Shown in pieces: positions 1 to 8,498 of a stretch of DNA of 64,000 bases. The notes under the pieces are model-generated. The model was given only the letters and a program-made list of their open reading frames with translations. It was not told the origin of the DNA and made no database searches. Source of the stretch: Pseudoxanthomonas suwonensis 11-1 (lineage in GTDB: Bacteria; Pseudomonadota; Gammaproteobacteria; Xanthomonadales; Xanthomonadaceae); the NCBI RefSeq assembly GCF_000185965.1, contig NC_014924.1:2914001-2978000 (forward strand), given 5' to 3'. Position numbers and translations under genes: made by a program. Every line of letters starts with the position of its first letter. The first letter of the stretch is position 1.

Positions 1-397
1 GATCGCGCCCGGCCGCCTGCAGCAGGAAGGCCAGCAGGCTGGTGGTGGTGGTCTTGCCGTGGGTGCCGGCCACCGCCAGGGTGGTGCGCCCGGGCAGCAC
101 GCGCTCGGCCAGCCACTGCGCGCCGGAGGTGTAGCGGCGGCCGTCGTCCAGCACCTGCTCCACCGCGGCATTGCCGCGCGACAGCGCGTTGCCGATCACG
201 ACTTCCTCCGCCGCGGCGGAGATGTGCGCCGGGTCGTAGCCCTGGCGCAGGGTGATGCCCAGCTTCTCCAGCTGGGTGGACATGGGCGGATACACCGCCT
301 GGTCGCTGCCTTCGACGTCGTAGCCGAGTTCGCGCGCCAGCGCGGCCACGCCGCCCATGAAGGTGCCGGCGATCCCGAGGATATGGATGGTGGTCAT
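1..397 (-). CDS. mpl: Mpl, murein tripeptide ligase (5' part only)
   Basis: N-terminal 132 codons of a Mur-ligase that runs off the left edge. The product starts MTTIHILGIAGTFMGG, the N-terminal nucleotide-binding pattern typical of UDP-N-acetylmuramate:L-alanyl-gamma-D-glutamyl-meso-diaminopimelate ligase. It reaches the ATP-binding loop GTHGKTTTT about 115 residues in. This family ligates recycled cell-wall tripeptide to UDP-MurNAc in the cytoplasm. The conserved VYPPMSTQLE segment near residue 38 separates Mpl from MurC. The start at 397 places the glycine-rich loop at the usual distance from the N-terminus. The C-terminal ligase domains lie outside the window. Confidence 0.93.
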   Translation of the reverse strand, partial: MTTIHILGIAGTFMGGVAALARELGYDVEGSDQAVYPPMSTQLEKLGITLRQGYDPAHISAAAEEVVIGNALSRGNAAVEQVLDDGRRYTSGAQWLAERVLPGRTTLAVAGTHGKTTTTSLLAFLLQAAGRD

Positions 398-443
398 GCC
401 GCGATTGTCGCCCACCCGCGCAGGCTTTTGGGCCGGGCCTGGT

Positions 444-1355
444 TCACGCACCCGGGCGGCGGCGCGAATGCCACAGGCCTTCGCCGGCGTACAGCGCCAG
501 GCCCAGCCAGATCGCGCCGAAGCCCAGCGCGCGGTCCAGGCCGAACGGCTCGTGGAAGAACCACACGCCCAGCAGCAGCTGCAGGGTCGGGGCGATGTAC
601 TGCAGCAGGCCGACCACGCTCAGCGGGATCCGGCGCACGCCGTAGGCGAAGCCGACCAGCGGCACCGCGGTGACCACGCCGCCGAACACCAGCAGCAGGT
701 CGGTGCCCCAGCCCCAGCCGCTGGCGAAGCTGCCGCCGTGGCCGGCTTCGGCCCACAGCACGTAGGCCAGCGAGGGCAGGAACAGGTACAGGCTCTCCAG
801 CCCCAGCCCGGCCACCGGGTCCACCGCCACCAGCTTGCGCACCAGGCCGTAGAGGCCGAACGAGGCCGCCAGGCCCAGTGCGATCCACGGCGGCGAGCCG
901 GCATTGAGGGTCAGCCAGGCCACGCCCAGAGCCGCGCAGCCGACCGCGATCCACTGCGCGCGGCGCAGGCGCTCGTGCAGCACCAGTACGCCGAGGACCA
1001 CGTTGACCAGCGGGTTGATGAAGTAGCCAAGACTGGTCTCGACCACGTGGCCGGCGTTGACCGCCCAGATGTACAGGCCCCAGTTGAACGCGATCAGCAC
1101 CGCGCTCAGGGCCAACGCTGGCAGCACGCGTGGCTGGGCGGCGAGCTTGCGCAGCCAGCCGAAGCCGTTGCTGAGCATCAGCCAGGCCACCACCAGCAGC
1201 GCGCTCCAGACCACGCGGTGGGCCATGATCTGCATGGCCGGCACCATCTTCAGCAGGTGCCAGTACACCGGCACCACGCCCCACAGCACGAAGGTGCCGG
1301 CGGTGACCAGCAGGCCTCGGCGGTCGACGGCGGGAGCCTCGGGTGCGGCGCTCAT
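444..1355 (-). CDS. rarD: RarD-type EamA transporter
   Basis: 303-aa inner-membrane protein with about ten hydrophobic segments. The early motif GTFVLWGVVPVYWHLLK and the HRVVWS segment near residue 47 are typical of RarD (chloramphenicol-sensitive protein), a member of the drug/metabolite transporter superfamily. The substrate is not known from sequence. Its start overlaps the stop of the upstream EamA gene by four bases (ATGA), so the two are probably co-translated. It ends 46 bp from the start of mpl. Confidence 0.9.
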   Translation of the reverse strand: MSAAPEAPAVDRRGLLVTAGTFVLWGVVPVYWHLLKMVPAMQIMAHRVVWSALLVVAWLMLSNGFGWLRKLAAQPRVLPALALSAVLIAFNWGLYIWAVNAGHVVETSLGYFINPLVNVVLGVLVLHERLRRAQWIAVGCAALGVAWLTLNAGSPPWIALGLAASFGLYGLVRKLVAVDPVAGLGLESLYLFLPSLAYVLWAEAGHGGSFASGWGWGTDLLLVFGGVVTAVPLVGFAYGVRRIPLSVVGLLQYIAPTLQLLLGVWFFHEPFGLDRALGFGAIWLGLALYAGEGLWHSRRRPGA

Positions 1356-2251
1356 CGGCGCAGCACCCGGGCCATGGTGATGGTCACCACGCCGGCCAGG
1401 ATCACCGCCATCGCGCCGATGTCATGCGCGCTGAAGCGCTCGCCGGCCAGCCAGGCGCCCAGGAGCACGGCGATGGCCGGATTGACGTAGGCATAGCTGC
1501 TCACCAGCACCGGGCGCACGTTGTGCAGCAGCCAGACATAGGTGCTGAAGGCGATGATCGAGCCGAATACCGCCAGGTAGGCCAGGGCCAGTGTGCCCTG
1601 CAGGGTCGGCGCCTCCGGCAGCGACTCGCCGCGCAGCAGGCCGGCGGCGACGATCATCACGCCGCCGCACAGCATCTGCCCGGCCGCGGCCATGAACGGC
1701 GGCGGCAGGTCGCGTCCGCGCGACCACACCGAGCCGAAGGCCCAGCCGATCGGCGCGATCAGCAGGAACACCAGGCCTGCCGGGCTCGCGGTCAGGCTGC
1801 TGCCGGCATTGAGCCAGACCACGCCGGCAAAGCCGATGGCGATGCCCAGCCATTCGATCCGGCTGGGGCGGTTGCCGTACATCAGGCCGAACACGCCCAT
1901 CCACAGTGGGACCGAGGCCACCGCCACCGCGGCCAGGCCGGAGGACACGCTCTGCTCGGACAGGACCACGAAGCCGTTGCCCAGCAGCAGGAGCAGCAGG
2001 CCCATCACCGCCAGGTTCTTCCACTGCGCGCGGGTCGGTGCCGGCACGCCGCGCCAGCGCAGGAAGGCGTACATCGCCCCGCCGGCGACCACGAAGCGCG
2101 CGCCGGACACCGCCAGCAGCGGCGGCCAGCCACCTTCCAGGGCGAAACGGATGCCCAGGTAGGTCGAGCCCCAGACCACGTAGACGATGGCCAGGGCAAA
2201 GACGACGGCCAGCCCGGCGGCACGTGCCGGGGCTTGCGCGGAGGCGCTCAT
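1352..2251 (-). CDS. EamA family exporter, YedA-like
   Basis: 299-aa membrane protein with ten predicted helices and two EamA repeats. The first repeat contains YVVWGSTYLGIRFALE, the usual YedA/RhaT-like opening, and the second begins near LVFLLIAPIGWAFGS. The frame is open upstream to 2590, but the start MSASAQ at 2251 is chosen because the upstream codons look non-coding and the first membrane helix begins soon after. It likely exports small metabolites. It forms a two-gene unit with rarD and is divergent from the DUF3016 gene at 2463. Confidence 0.88.
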   Translation of the reverse strand: MSASAQAPARAAGLAVVFALAIVYVVWGSTYLGIRFALEGGWPPLLAVSGARFVVAGGAMYAFLRWRGVPAPTRAQWKNLAVMGLLLLLLGNGFVVLSEQSVSSGLAAVAVASVPLWMGVFGLMYGNRPSRIEWLGIAIGFAGVVWLNAGSSLTASPAGLVFLLIAPIGWAFGSVWSRGRDLPPPFMAAAGQMLCGGVMIVAAGLLRGESLPEAPTLQGTLALAYLAVFGSIIAFSTYVWLLHNVRPVLVSSYAYVNPAIAVLLGAWLAGERFSAHDIGAMAVILAGVVTITMARVLRR

Positions 2252-2462
2252 GGGGGATCCGGGGAGGAAGCAGGTCGGCAATTCTAGCGCCGCACCCCCG
2301 GCCCGAAGCGTGCCGAAGGTGACAGAAACAGGTGGCGTGGCTGCCAAAACAGCGTTCCGTCCATGGCGGCTGAAGCCTCCCCAACGCCTTGCCCCCGGTG
2401 GCTTGCCCGGCCAAAGGCCCGGGCGCATATTCGACTGCAAGCGAACAATCCCGGAACGGACC

Positions 2463-3005
2463 ATGAAATACAGATCGATGATCCTGCTGTTGGCCTTGGC
2501 CGCCATGCCGGCGACGGTGCTGGCGGGCAGCAACGTCACCGACCCGGACGCCCCGCGTGCCCTGCAGGGCGATGGCCCGGTCACCGTCACCTGGACCGAC
2601 CCGGCCGGGTTCTCCGACCTGCGCTACAGCGGCAACCGCTGGGAGGCCGAGAAGGGCGACTGGGTGGCCGAGCTGGCCAGGCACCTGCAGAAGAGCGCCG
2701 CAAAGCGCCTGCCCGAGGGCGCGCGCATGGAGGTGACCATCACCGATATCCAGCGCGCGGGCCGCTACGAGCCCTGGCACGGCGCCGACCGCGACCACGT
2801 ACGCATCCTGCGCGACAACTACCCGCCGATGATCGAACTGCAGTTCAAGCTCACCAGCGCCGATGGCCAGGTCCTGGCCGAGGGCCAGCGCAAGCTGCGC
2901 GACACCGCCTACCTGCAGCGCAGCTCCGGCCTGGACAGCGACAACCTGCGCCATGAGAAGCGCATGATCGACGACTGGGTGAGGAAGGAACTGAAGGCGG
3001 GTTGA
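2463..3005 (+). CDS. DUF3016 periplasmic protein
   Basis: 180-aa protein with a clear Sec signal peptide ([21 protein letters not shown]). The mature part resembles DUF3016 proteins: it begins with [18 protein letters not shown] and contains a basic region around residue 60, where [13 protein letters not shown] occurs. Function is unknown in this family. The start at 2463 is the only one that gives a proper signal peptide. It is monocistronic and followed 20 bp later by a strong hairpin. Confidence 0.85.
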   Translation: MKYRSMILLLALAAMPATVLAGSNVTDPDAPRALQGDGPVTVTWTDPAGFSDLRYSGNRWEAEKGDWVAELARHLQKSAAKRLPEGARMEVTITDIQRAGRYEPWHGADRDHVRILRDNYPPMIELQFKLTSADGQVLAEGQRKLRDTAYLQRSSGLDSDNLRHEKRMIDDWVRKELKAG

Positions 3006-3025
3006 GGCCTTCGGATGGCGAGATA

Positions 3026-3059
3026 CGAAAACGGCCATCCTTCCGGGTGGCCGTTTTCG
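3026..3059 (+). terminator. Intrinsic terminator after DUF3016 gene
   Basis: Perfect 12-bp stem CGAAAACGGCCA/TGGCCGTTTTCG with a 10-nt loop, starting 20 bp after the stop codon. The downstream arm ends in a TTTTCG run. The A- and T-rich stem ends allow it to act for both strands, although the nearest minus-strand gene ends at 3146. Confidence 0.8.
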
Positions 3060-3145
3060 TTCGGGGATGCGGATCGCGCGACCGGCATGGCCGGGTGCAT
3101 TTCCGACCCTCATCCCCTTCCGCGCGGGGACAGCGGAATCCAGGG

Positions 3146-3550
3146 TCAGAAATCCGGAGCGAGCGCCTGTTCGATCTGCTCGCGGCGCAGGTTGGTGTAG
3201 TTCTTCGGCACTTCCACCAGCAGGCGGCTGCGGACTTCCTCGTGCAGCAGCGGGCGCATCTGGCCCAGTGTCTGCGGGTCGGCCGCCAGCACCAGGTGCT
3301 GGAAGCGGCTATGCAGCGCGTGCTCGTTGAGTCGGCGGGCCATCTCGCGGGCGAAGCCGGCCTCCTCGGCCTCCTTGGCGTTCACCTCCGGCGGCAGGAT
3401 CGCCGGCATCTCGCCCTCCTTGGGATCCAGGGCGATGGCCGCCTCCTGGTGCAGCACCACCTGGCCGTTCTCGCCGCCGATGTTGGTGAACAGCCGGGCC
3501 GAGGCACCATCGGCCACCAGCACCCACGTACCACGGGGAATCCTTCGCAT
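3146..3550 (-). CDS. Host attachment family protein
   Basis: 134-aa cytosolic protein of the host-attachment (AtsA-like, COG5622) family, whose fold resembles the eRF1/baeRF domain. Seen features are the N-terminal [16 protein letters not shown] strand-loop and the acidic central region, followed by [18 protein letters not shown]. Members were named for a role in Agrobacterium attachment, but the molecular activity is unknown. GGAGG lies 5 nt before the start. It stands alone. Confidence 0.85.
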   Translation of the reverse strand: MRRIPRGTWVLVADGASARLFTNIGGENGQVVLHQEAAIALDPKEGEMPAILPPEVNAKEAEEAGFAREMARRLNEHALHSRFQHLVLAADPQTLGQMRPLLHEEVRSRLLVEVPKNYTNLRREQIEQALAPDF

Positions 3551-3703
3551 GTCGCCTCCTGCTTCTGGGAATCGCCCGGCCAGCCTAGGCAGTGCCGCGT
3601 TAGCGTCCTGCGCAGACTATGTAACGGCGTCGTCCCGCCGCAGGCGGTTCACCCGCCGCGCCGGCTGGTGCATGCTGGCGCCCTTCCCCTGCCGGAGCCG
3701 CCG

Positions 3704-4168
3704 ATGAGCCGTTTCGACCTGACCCCGCCCGACGAGGCGCAGCTGCAGGCGCTGGCCGCCGCACTCTCGCCGGAGGAGCGCCACGTGCTGCTGCAGCATG
3801 GTACCGAGCGTCCGTTCTGCGGCGTGTTCCTGGACAACAAGCGCGAGGGCACCTACGTGTGCCGGCTGTGCGGGCTGCCGCTGTTCCGCTCCTCGGCCAA
3901 GTTCGATTCCGGCACCGGCTGGCCGAGCTTCTTCGAGCCGTACGACGAGGAACACATCGCCTGCATCCGCGACACCAGCCACGGCATGATCCGGACCGAG
4001 ATCGTGTGCGCGCGCTGCGGCGGCCACCTCGGCCATGTGTTCCCGGACGGCCCGCCGCCGACCCACGAGCGCCACTGCCTCAATTCGGTGTCGCTGGGTT
4101 TCGTCGACGACGGCGAACCGCTGCCGGATCCGCTGCGACGCGGCGGCGCCGAAGCCGGGCCGGCCTGA
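3704..4168 (+). CDS. msrB: Peptide-methionine (R)-S-oxide reductase MsrB
   Basis: 154-aa SelR-domain protein that reduces methionine-R-sulfoxide in oxidised proteins. Two zinc-binding CxxC pairs (CRLC and CARC) are present, with the family motif GTGWPSF between them. The catalytic cysteine is in RHCLNSVSL near the C-terminus. It is cytosolic, with no signal peptide and no fused MsrA domain. The start is at 3704 after GGAGCCGCCG. The YCII gene follows 41 bp downstream and may be co-transcribed. Confidence 0.95.
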   Translation: MSRFDLTPPDEAQLQALAAALSPEERHVLLQHGTERPFCGVFLDNKREGTYVCRLCGLPLFRSSAKFDSGTGWPSFFEPYDEEHIACIRDTSHGMIRTEIVCARCGGHLGHVFPDGPPPTHERHCLNSVSLGFVDDGEPLPDPLRRGGAEAGPA

Positions 4169-4209
4169 GCCGGCCTTCGCCACATCCCCGCCATCCACGG
4201 AGGCGTTGC

Positions 4210-4584
4210 ATGAAGTTCCTGTTGCTGGTGTACATCGACCAGGACCTGCTGGGGCAGCTGCCGCCGCAGGAATACGACGACCACATGCGCTACTGCGTGC
4301 GCAAGGCCGACGAACACATCGCCAGCGGGGTCCTGCTTGGCGCCAACAAGCTCGAGCCGCCTTCGACCGCGCGCACGGTGCGGGTACGTGATGGCCAGAC
4401 CCGGGTCTACGACGGTCCCTTCGCCGAGACCAAGGAAGTGCTCGCCGGCTACAACCTGATCGAGGCCGATTCGCTGGAACACGCGGTCGAACTGGCCAAG
4501 GAGTTCCCGTGGACGCGCTACGGCGCGATGGAAGTGCGCGCGGTGGCCGACCTGGAAGCCGAGCGGGTGCGCGTCGGCGCCTGA
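4210..4584 (+). CDS. YCII-related (DGPF) domain protein
   Basis: 124-aa protein of the YCII/DGPF family (ferredoxin-like fold). The diagnostic DGPFAETKEVLAGY motif sits at about residues 60-73, and the N-terminus MKFLLLVY is the family's first strand. Many members are encoded near ECF sigma factors, but none is adjacent here. Biochemical function is unknown. CGGAGG precedes the ATG at good spacing. Confidence 0.9.
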   Translation: MKFLLLVYIDQDLLGQLPPQEYDDHMRYCVRKADEHIASGVLLGANKLEPPSTARTVRVRDGQTRVYDGPFAETKEVLAGYNLIEADSLEHAVELAKEFPWTRYGAMEVRAVADLEAERVRVGA

Positions 4585-4661
4585 ACAAGGCGCCTGCGCT
4601 TCACGCTGCGCCACGCGCGCGGCCGCTAGCGTCGCGGGACCTTTCCTGCGTGGGTGGCTCC

Positions 4662-5420
4662 ATGGCGATGCGCATACTGGTCCTGCTCTCGGCGCTGGCG
4701 ATGCCAGTGGTGGCGTACTTCGCCCAGCGCGGCGTGTTCGGGCCGGACAACAGCGAGATCTCGGCGCGCTACCCCACCCTGCTGGTGGCGGCCGGCTATG
4801 CGTTCTCGATCTGGAGCCTGATCTTCCTGCTGGACATCGTGCACGGCGTGCGCCAGCTGCGCGCGCCCTGGAACCAGGACCCGCTGCTGCGCCGGATCGC
4901 TCCGGCCACCGTGATCGGCTTCATCCTCACCACGGCCTGGATGCCGCTGTTCGCGCAGGGCATGTTCGCGCTGTGCCTGGCGATCATCTTCGGCGCGCTG
5001 CTGGGCCTGGCCTGGGTGGCGGTGCAGCTGTCCGATGCCTACGAACAGGGTGGCGAACACCGCTGGTCGTGGCTGGCAATCTCGCTGCATGCCGGCTGGC
5101 TGTCGCTGGCGGCGTTCCTCAACCTGGCGCAGTCGGCGCTGGCCTTCGGCTGGACCCACGAGCAGGCACAGCTGGTGCCCTCGCTGCTGCTGCTGGCCGC
5201 GGCCACCGCCCTGCTGCTGTGGCTCAATGCGCGCATGCACGGCAACCCCGCCTATGTCGCCGCCGCCCTGTGGGGCCTGGCGGCGGTCTGGGTGCGCCAG
5301 TCCGGCTCGGAGCTTGCGGGCTCGGACGTCACCGCCAGGGTGGCGGTCGCCATGGCCTTGCTTCTAGTGGTGCAGACCATCTGGCTGCGCCGGCGCGCAC
5401 GCCGCGTTGCACTGACCTGA
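4662..5420 (+). CDS. TspO/MBR-like (tryptophan-rich) membrane protein
   Basis: 252-aa integral membrane protein with about seven hydrophobic helices. The block RYPTLLVAAGYAFSIWSLIF near residue 40 matches the long, tryptophan-rich TspO-related proteins rather than the short 160-aa TspO. The open frame extends upstream to 4509, but the ATG at 4662 directly precedes the first membrane segment. Ligand and role are unknown. It converges on the gene at 5430 with 9 bp between the stop codons. Confidence 0.7.
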   Translation: MAMRILVLLSALAMPVVAYFAQRGVFGPDNSEISARYPTLLVAAGYAFSIWSLIFLLDIVHGVRQLRAPWNQDPLLRRIAPATVIGFILTTAWMPLFAQGMFALCLAIIFGALLGLAWVAVQLSDAYEQGGEHRWSWLAISLHAGWLSLAAFLNLAQSALAFGWTHEQAQLVPSLLLLAAATALLLWLNARMHGNPAYVAAALWGLAAVWVRQSGSELAGSDVTARVAVAMALLLVVQTIWLRRRARRVALT

Positions 5421-5429
5421 CGCGCGGCA

Positions 5430-5786
5430 TCAGGCGCAGTCGCCGCCGTCGGCCGCGGCAACGCACTGGTCGAAGTCACCGGGCAGGTCCGGCACCACGC
5501 GGCGTGCGCCTACGGCGAGGCGGAAGCGCTCCAGCTCCAGCCGCCGGCACTGGCTTTGCGCACCAGCGTCGCTTCCCTCGCAGGCATCCCGGTACAGCAG
5601 GTAGTGGCAGTTGCCGCTGCCGCTGGACAGGCAGTCGAAGGTCGCCCGGCCACCGGCCAGGGTGGCCTTGCTCAGCAGCAGGCCCTGCCCGGCCTCGCGG
5701 GCGAAGCTGATGCGGGTCTGGCTGCCGGGGCCATCGCCCCCGAGCAGCGACAGCAGGCAGGCAAGCAATGCGGCCAGCACTTGCAT
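5430..5786 (-). CDS. Hypothetical secreted protein
   Basis: 118-aa protein with a short hydrophobic N-terminus (MQVLAALLACLLSLLGG) that looks like a signal peptide. The mature part has six or more cysteines spread along its length (DCLSSGSGNCHY, DACEG, QCRRLE, QCVAA, DCA), suggesting disulfide bonds in the periplasm. No family recognised. It lies just downstream of the LytTR regulator at 5838 in the same orientation and may be part of its transcript. Confidence 0.6.
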   Translation of the reverse strand: MQVLAALLACLLSLLGGDGPGSQTRISFAREAGQGLLLSKATLAGGRATFDCLSSGSGNCHYLLYRDACEGSDAGAQSQCRRLELERFRLAVGARRVVPDLPGDFDQCVAAADGGDCA

Positions 5787-5837
5787 GGTGGCACTCCCAG
5801 GTTGGTCAGGTTGGATGCGGCCGGCGGGTGCCGGGGA

Positions 5838-6608
5838 CTACATGCCGCGGAACAGGGCCATGAACGGCGCGCTTACGGGGAGGGTCTCGCTGCGGTTGCG
5901 CAGGCGCAGCTGGCCCTTGCCGCTGTCGTCGCGCAGCACCGACTGCACGGCCGCCAGGTTGACGATGGTCGAGCGGTGGATCTGGCGGAACCGGTTGGGA
6001 TCCAGCACCGCCAGCAGTTCCTTCAGCGGCGTCCGCAACAGCGCCTCGCCCTCGGCGGTGACCACCACGGTGTACTTGCTGTCGGCGCGGAAGTAGGCCA
6101 CGTCCTCGAGCATGATCAGCCTGGTCTCGCGGCCGTTGCTGGCGGTGATCCAGGCCAGCGGCGGCGGGGCAGAGGGGGAAGGCGGACGCCGCGCCAGGTG
6201 CTGCAGCAGTGCGTCCAGCGTGGCCTGGTCGGGACCACCGCCGGCAGCGCGCGCCTGCAACCGCTGCACCGTGGCCTGCAGGCGCTCCGGTGCCACCGGC
6301 TTGAGCAGGTAGTCGACCGCGCCCTTCTCGAAGGCCTCGATCGCGTACTGGTCGTAGGCGGTGACGAACACCACCTGGGTACGCGGACTCGATCCGGCAA
6401 GCGCGGCGGCGACCTGGATCCCGGTCAGGCCGGGCATGCGGATGTCGAGGAAGGCCACGTCCGGCTGGTGCGCGGCGATCGCTTCCAGCGCGGAGGCGCC
6501 GTCCTCGCATTCGGCCACCACCCGCAGTCCCGGCCAGGCCTCGCCCAGCTGCTGGACCAGCGAGGCGCGCAGCAGCTCCTCGTCCTCGGCGACGACGCAG
6601 TCAACCAT
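5838..6608 (-). CDS. LytTR-family response regulator
   Basis: 256-aa response regulator. The N-terminal receiver has the acidic pair DE near residue 9, the phospho-acceptor D55 in FLDIRMPG and the K in YLLKPVAPE. A proline/alanine linker leads to a C-terminal LytTR DNA-binding domain (FRADSKYTVV, then FRQIHRSTIVNL). The start at 6608 overlaps the 3' end of the kinase gene by 8 bp, which points to translational coupling. It is the partner of the adjacent LytS-type kinase. Its target genes are unknown. Confidence 0.93.
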   Translation of the reverse strand: MVDCVVAEDEELLRASLVQQLGEAWPGLRVVAECEDGASALEAIAAHQPDVAFLDIRMPGLTGIQVAAALAGSSPRTQVVFVTAYDQYAIEAFEKGAVDYLLKPVAPERLQATVQRLQARAAGGGPDQATLDALLQHLARRPPSPSAPPPLAWITASNGRETRLIMLEDVAYFRADSKYTVVVTAEGEALLRTPLKELLAVLDPNRFRQIHRSTIVNLAAVQSVLRDDSGKGQLRLRNRSETLPVSAPFMALFRGM

Positions 6609-7899
6609 GGTGGATCCCTCCATCGACGGCCGCGGCCGGCACCGGCGGCGGTTGGACCGGCGCGGTGGCCGGCGCCGGCGCCGGTACGGCAATGGTGGCC
6701 GCCACGCCGCTGGGGAAGTTGGACACGATGGAGAACGAGGCGGCATCGCCATAGGTCAGGCGCAGCCGCTCGCGCACGTTCTTCAGGCCGATCCCGGTAC
6801 CGGCGCTGGCGCCGTCGCCGAAGCCGCAACCGTCGTCGGCCACGGTGACGGTGACCTGGTCGTCGACCTGGCGCGCCAGGATCCAGATGGTGCCGCCGCC
6901 GGGCTTGGGCTCCAGGCCGTGCTTGATCGCGTTCTCGACCAGGGTCTGCAGCATCATCGACGGCAGGGTCACCTGCTTCAGCGCATCGGGAATCTCGACC
7001 TGCAGCTGCAGCCGCGTACCCATCCGGATCTTCAGGATCTCCAGGTAGGCGCGGGTGCGCTCCAGCTCCTCGCCCAGGGTCGAGAGCGTGTCGTGCTCGC
7101 GCGGCAGCGAATGGCGCAGGTACTGGATCAGGTGGCCCAGCATCTGCTCGGCGCGCGGCGGATCGGTGCGCGCCAGCACCTGGGCGTTGGCCAGGGTGTT
7201 GTAGAGGAAGTGCGGTTCGACCTGCGCCTGCAGCAGGTTGAGGCGGGCCACGGTCAGGGCGTTGTCGGTGGCCTCGCGTTCGGCCCGCGCCTGCTCCTCG
7301 CGGCGCTGGGCGGCGGCCTTGCTGGACAGCGCGCGCAGCACGCTCTCGGCGTTCTGGTAGTTGCTGCCCTCGTCCAGCGCGAACAGGTCCACCCAGTGCG
7401 CGGCGTCCGGCTCGCACAGCACGGTCACGCCCACGGTGCCGTTGCCCGGGTGCACGGTCGCGAGTACCCGGTCATGGGTGACGGCGAAGCGCGCCAGCAG
7501 GTTCCAGCGCGAAGGCCGGGCACCGCCGAACGGATCCGAGCGCCGCACCCGCGCCTGCACCTGCAGGCTGCCGGGCGAGGTTTCCACGTCCCCGGAGCGC
7601 GGGAGGTGGTGCAGCACCTCCGCGACCAGTTCGTAGGCCTCGACGGTTTCCATCGGCAGTTCGATCCGCCGCTGCTGGCGGTTGGCCAGCACCGCCGCAT
7701 CCAGGCGACCGGCAAGCAGGCTGACCCGGCGCACATGGGTGATCGCGCCGAGCAGGGCCAGGGCCATCGCGCCCACGGCCAGCAGCGCGAACACGCCGCC
7801 GATGCCGTCGAACAACCAGCCCCAGAGGGAGCCGGCAAGCAGGACCGCCACCGCCCAGGCGAACAGGATGCGCACGATCAGGATGAGGCTGGAGGACAC
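6601..7899 (-). CDS. LytS/YehU-type sensor histidine kinase
   Basis: 432-aa inner-membrane kinase. Two hydrophobic helices lie within the first 65 residues, followed by a region without a recognised sensor motif. The His_kinase domain of the LytS class contains the phosphorylated histidine in QVEPHFLYNTLANAQ. The HATPase domain has an N-box (ENAIKHGL) and glycine boxes (ADDGCGFG and GTGIGLKNVRERL). The gene overlaps the start of its response regulator. The stimulus is not evident. Confidence 0.93.
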   Translation of the reverse strand: MSSSLILIVRILFAWAVAVLLAGSLWGWLFDGIGGVFALLAVGAMALALLGAITHVRRVSLLAGRLDAAVLANRQQRRIELPMETVEAYELVAEVLHHLPRSGDVETSPGSLQVQARVRRSDPFGGARPSRWNLLARFAVTHDRVLATVHPGNGTVGVTVLCEPDAAHWVDLFALDEGSNYQNAESVLRALSSKAAAQRREEQARAEREATDNALTVARLNLLQAQVEPHFLYNTLANAQVLARTDPPRAEQMLGHLIQYLRHSLPREHDTLSTLGEELERTRAYLEILKIRMGTRLQLQVEIPDALKQVTLPSMMLQTLVENAIKHGLEPKPGGGTIWILARQVDDQVTVTVADDGCGFGDGASAGTGIGLKNVRERLRLTYGDAASFSIVSNFPSGVAATIAVPAPAPATAPVQPPPVPAAAVDGGIHHG

Positions 7900-8037
7900 G
7901 GTGGGCGGCTCGCTATTGGATGCGGCCGAGGATAGCGGCCGCGCCAGCGGGCGGAACCCGGCATGCGACGAAACCCGGCATGGGCCGACGAAACGGGGGA
8001 AGCCGGCCCTCTCTCCGGGCCGGCAGGCCTGGCCTGG

Positions 8038-8358
8038 CTACAGGTCGCGCGGCCCGGCCGAGGTCGCGTCGCGGATCCGCTCCCAGACATGGGCGAACAC
8101 CTGCCCGGCCTCGGCCTCGCTCAGCAGGCTCAGGGCCACGCTCTCCCGGCGCAGGAACAGGGCCAGGCCCTCGCCCGGTTCGACCCGCGGATGGTTGAGG
8201 TAGACGTCGTAGGCCGCGCACAGCACCGGCCAGTAGCGGGCGAAGCTGCGCATCGCCCGTGCCCGTGGCAGCGACTGGTAGCGGTGGCGCCAGTGGTCGC
8301 GTTCGCGGTCGATGTCGATCATCACCGCCGGGCGTACCGGCTGGGGTACCTCGGGCAT
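8038..8358 (-). CDS. Hypothetical protein
   Basis: 106-aa soluble protein starting MPEVPQPVRPAVMID. It is rich in Arg, Trp and acidic residues (DRERDHWRHRYQSLP near residue 18). No signal peptide or membrane segment is seen and no family is recognised. The frame is open upstream to 8439, but the internal ATG at 8358 is preferred because the upstream part is low-complexity and Arg-rich. It lies between the kinase operon and the flavoprotein gene. Confidence 0.55.
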   Translation of the reverse strand: MPEVPQPVRPAVMIDIDRERDHWRHRYQSLPRARAMRSFARYWPVLCAAYDVYLNHPRVEPGEGLALFLRRESVALSLLSEAEAGQVFAHVWERIRDATSAGPRDL

Positions 8359-8498
8359 CTTGGTGTTTCCTGTTGCTGGCGCCCTCCCCCGTCGCCAGGA
8401 TTCCAACCCCTGGGCAGAGAATCCCAGCGCAGCCGTCACCCGGCAGTGAAACCAGGAACAGGAAACGCAGTCGCGGTTGAACGTTTAAGCCAGTGCGT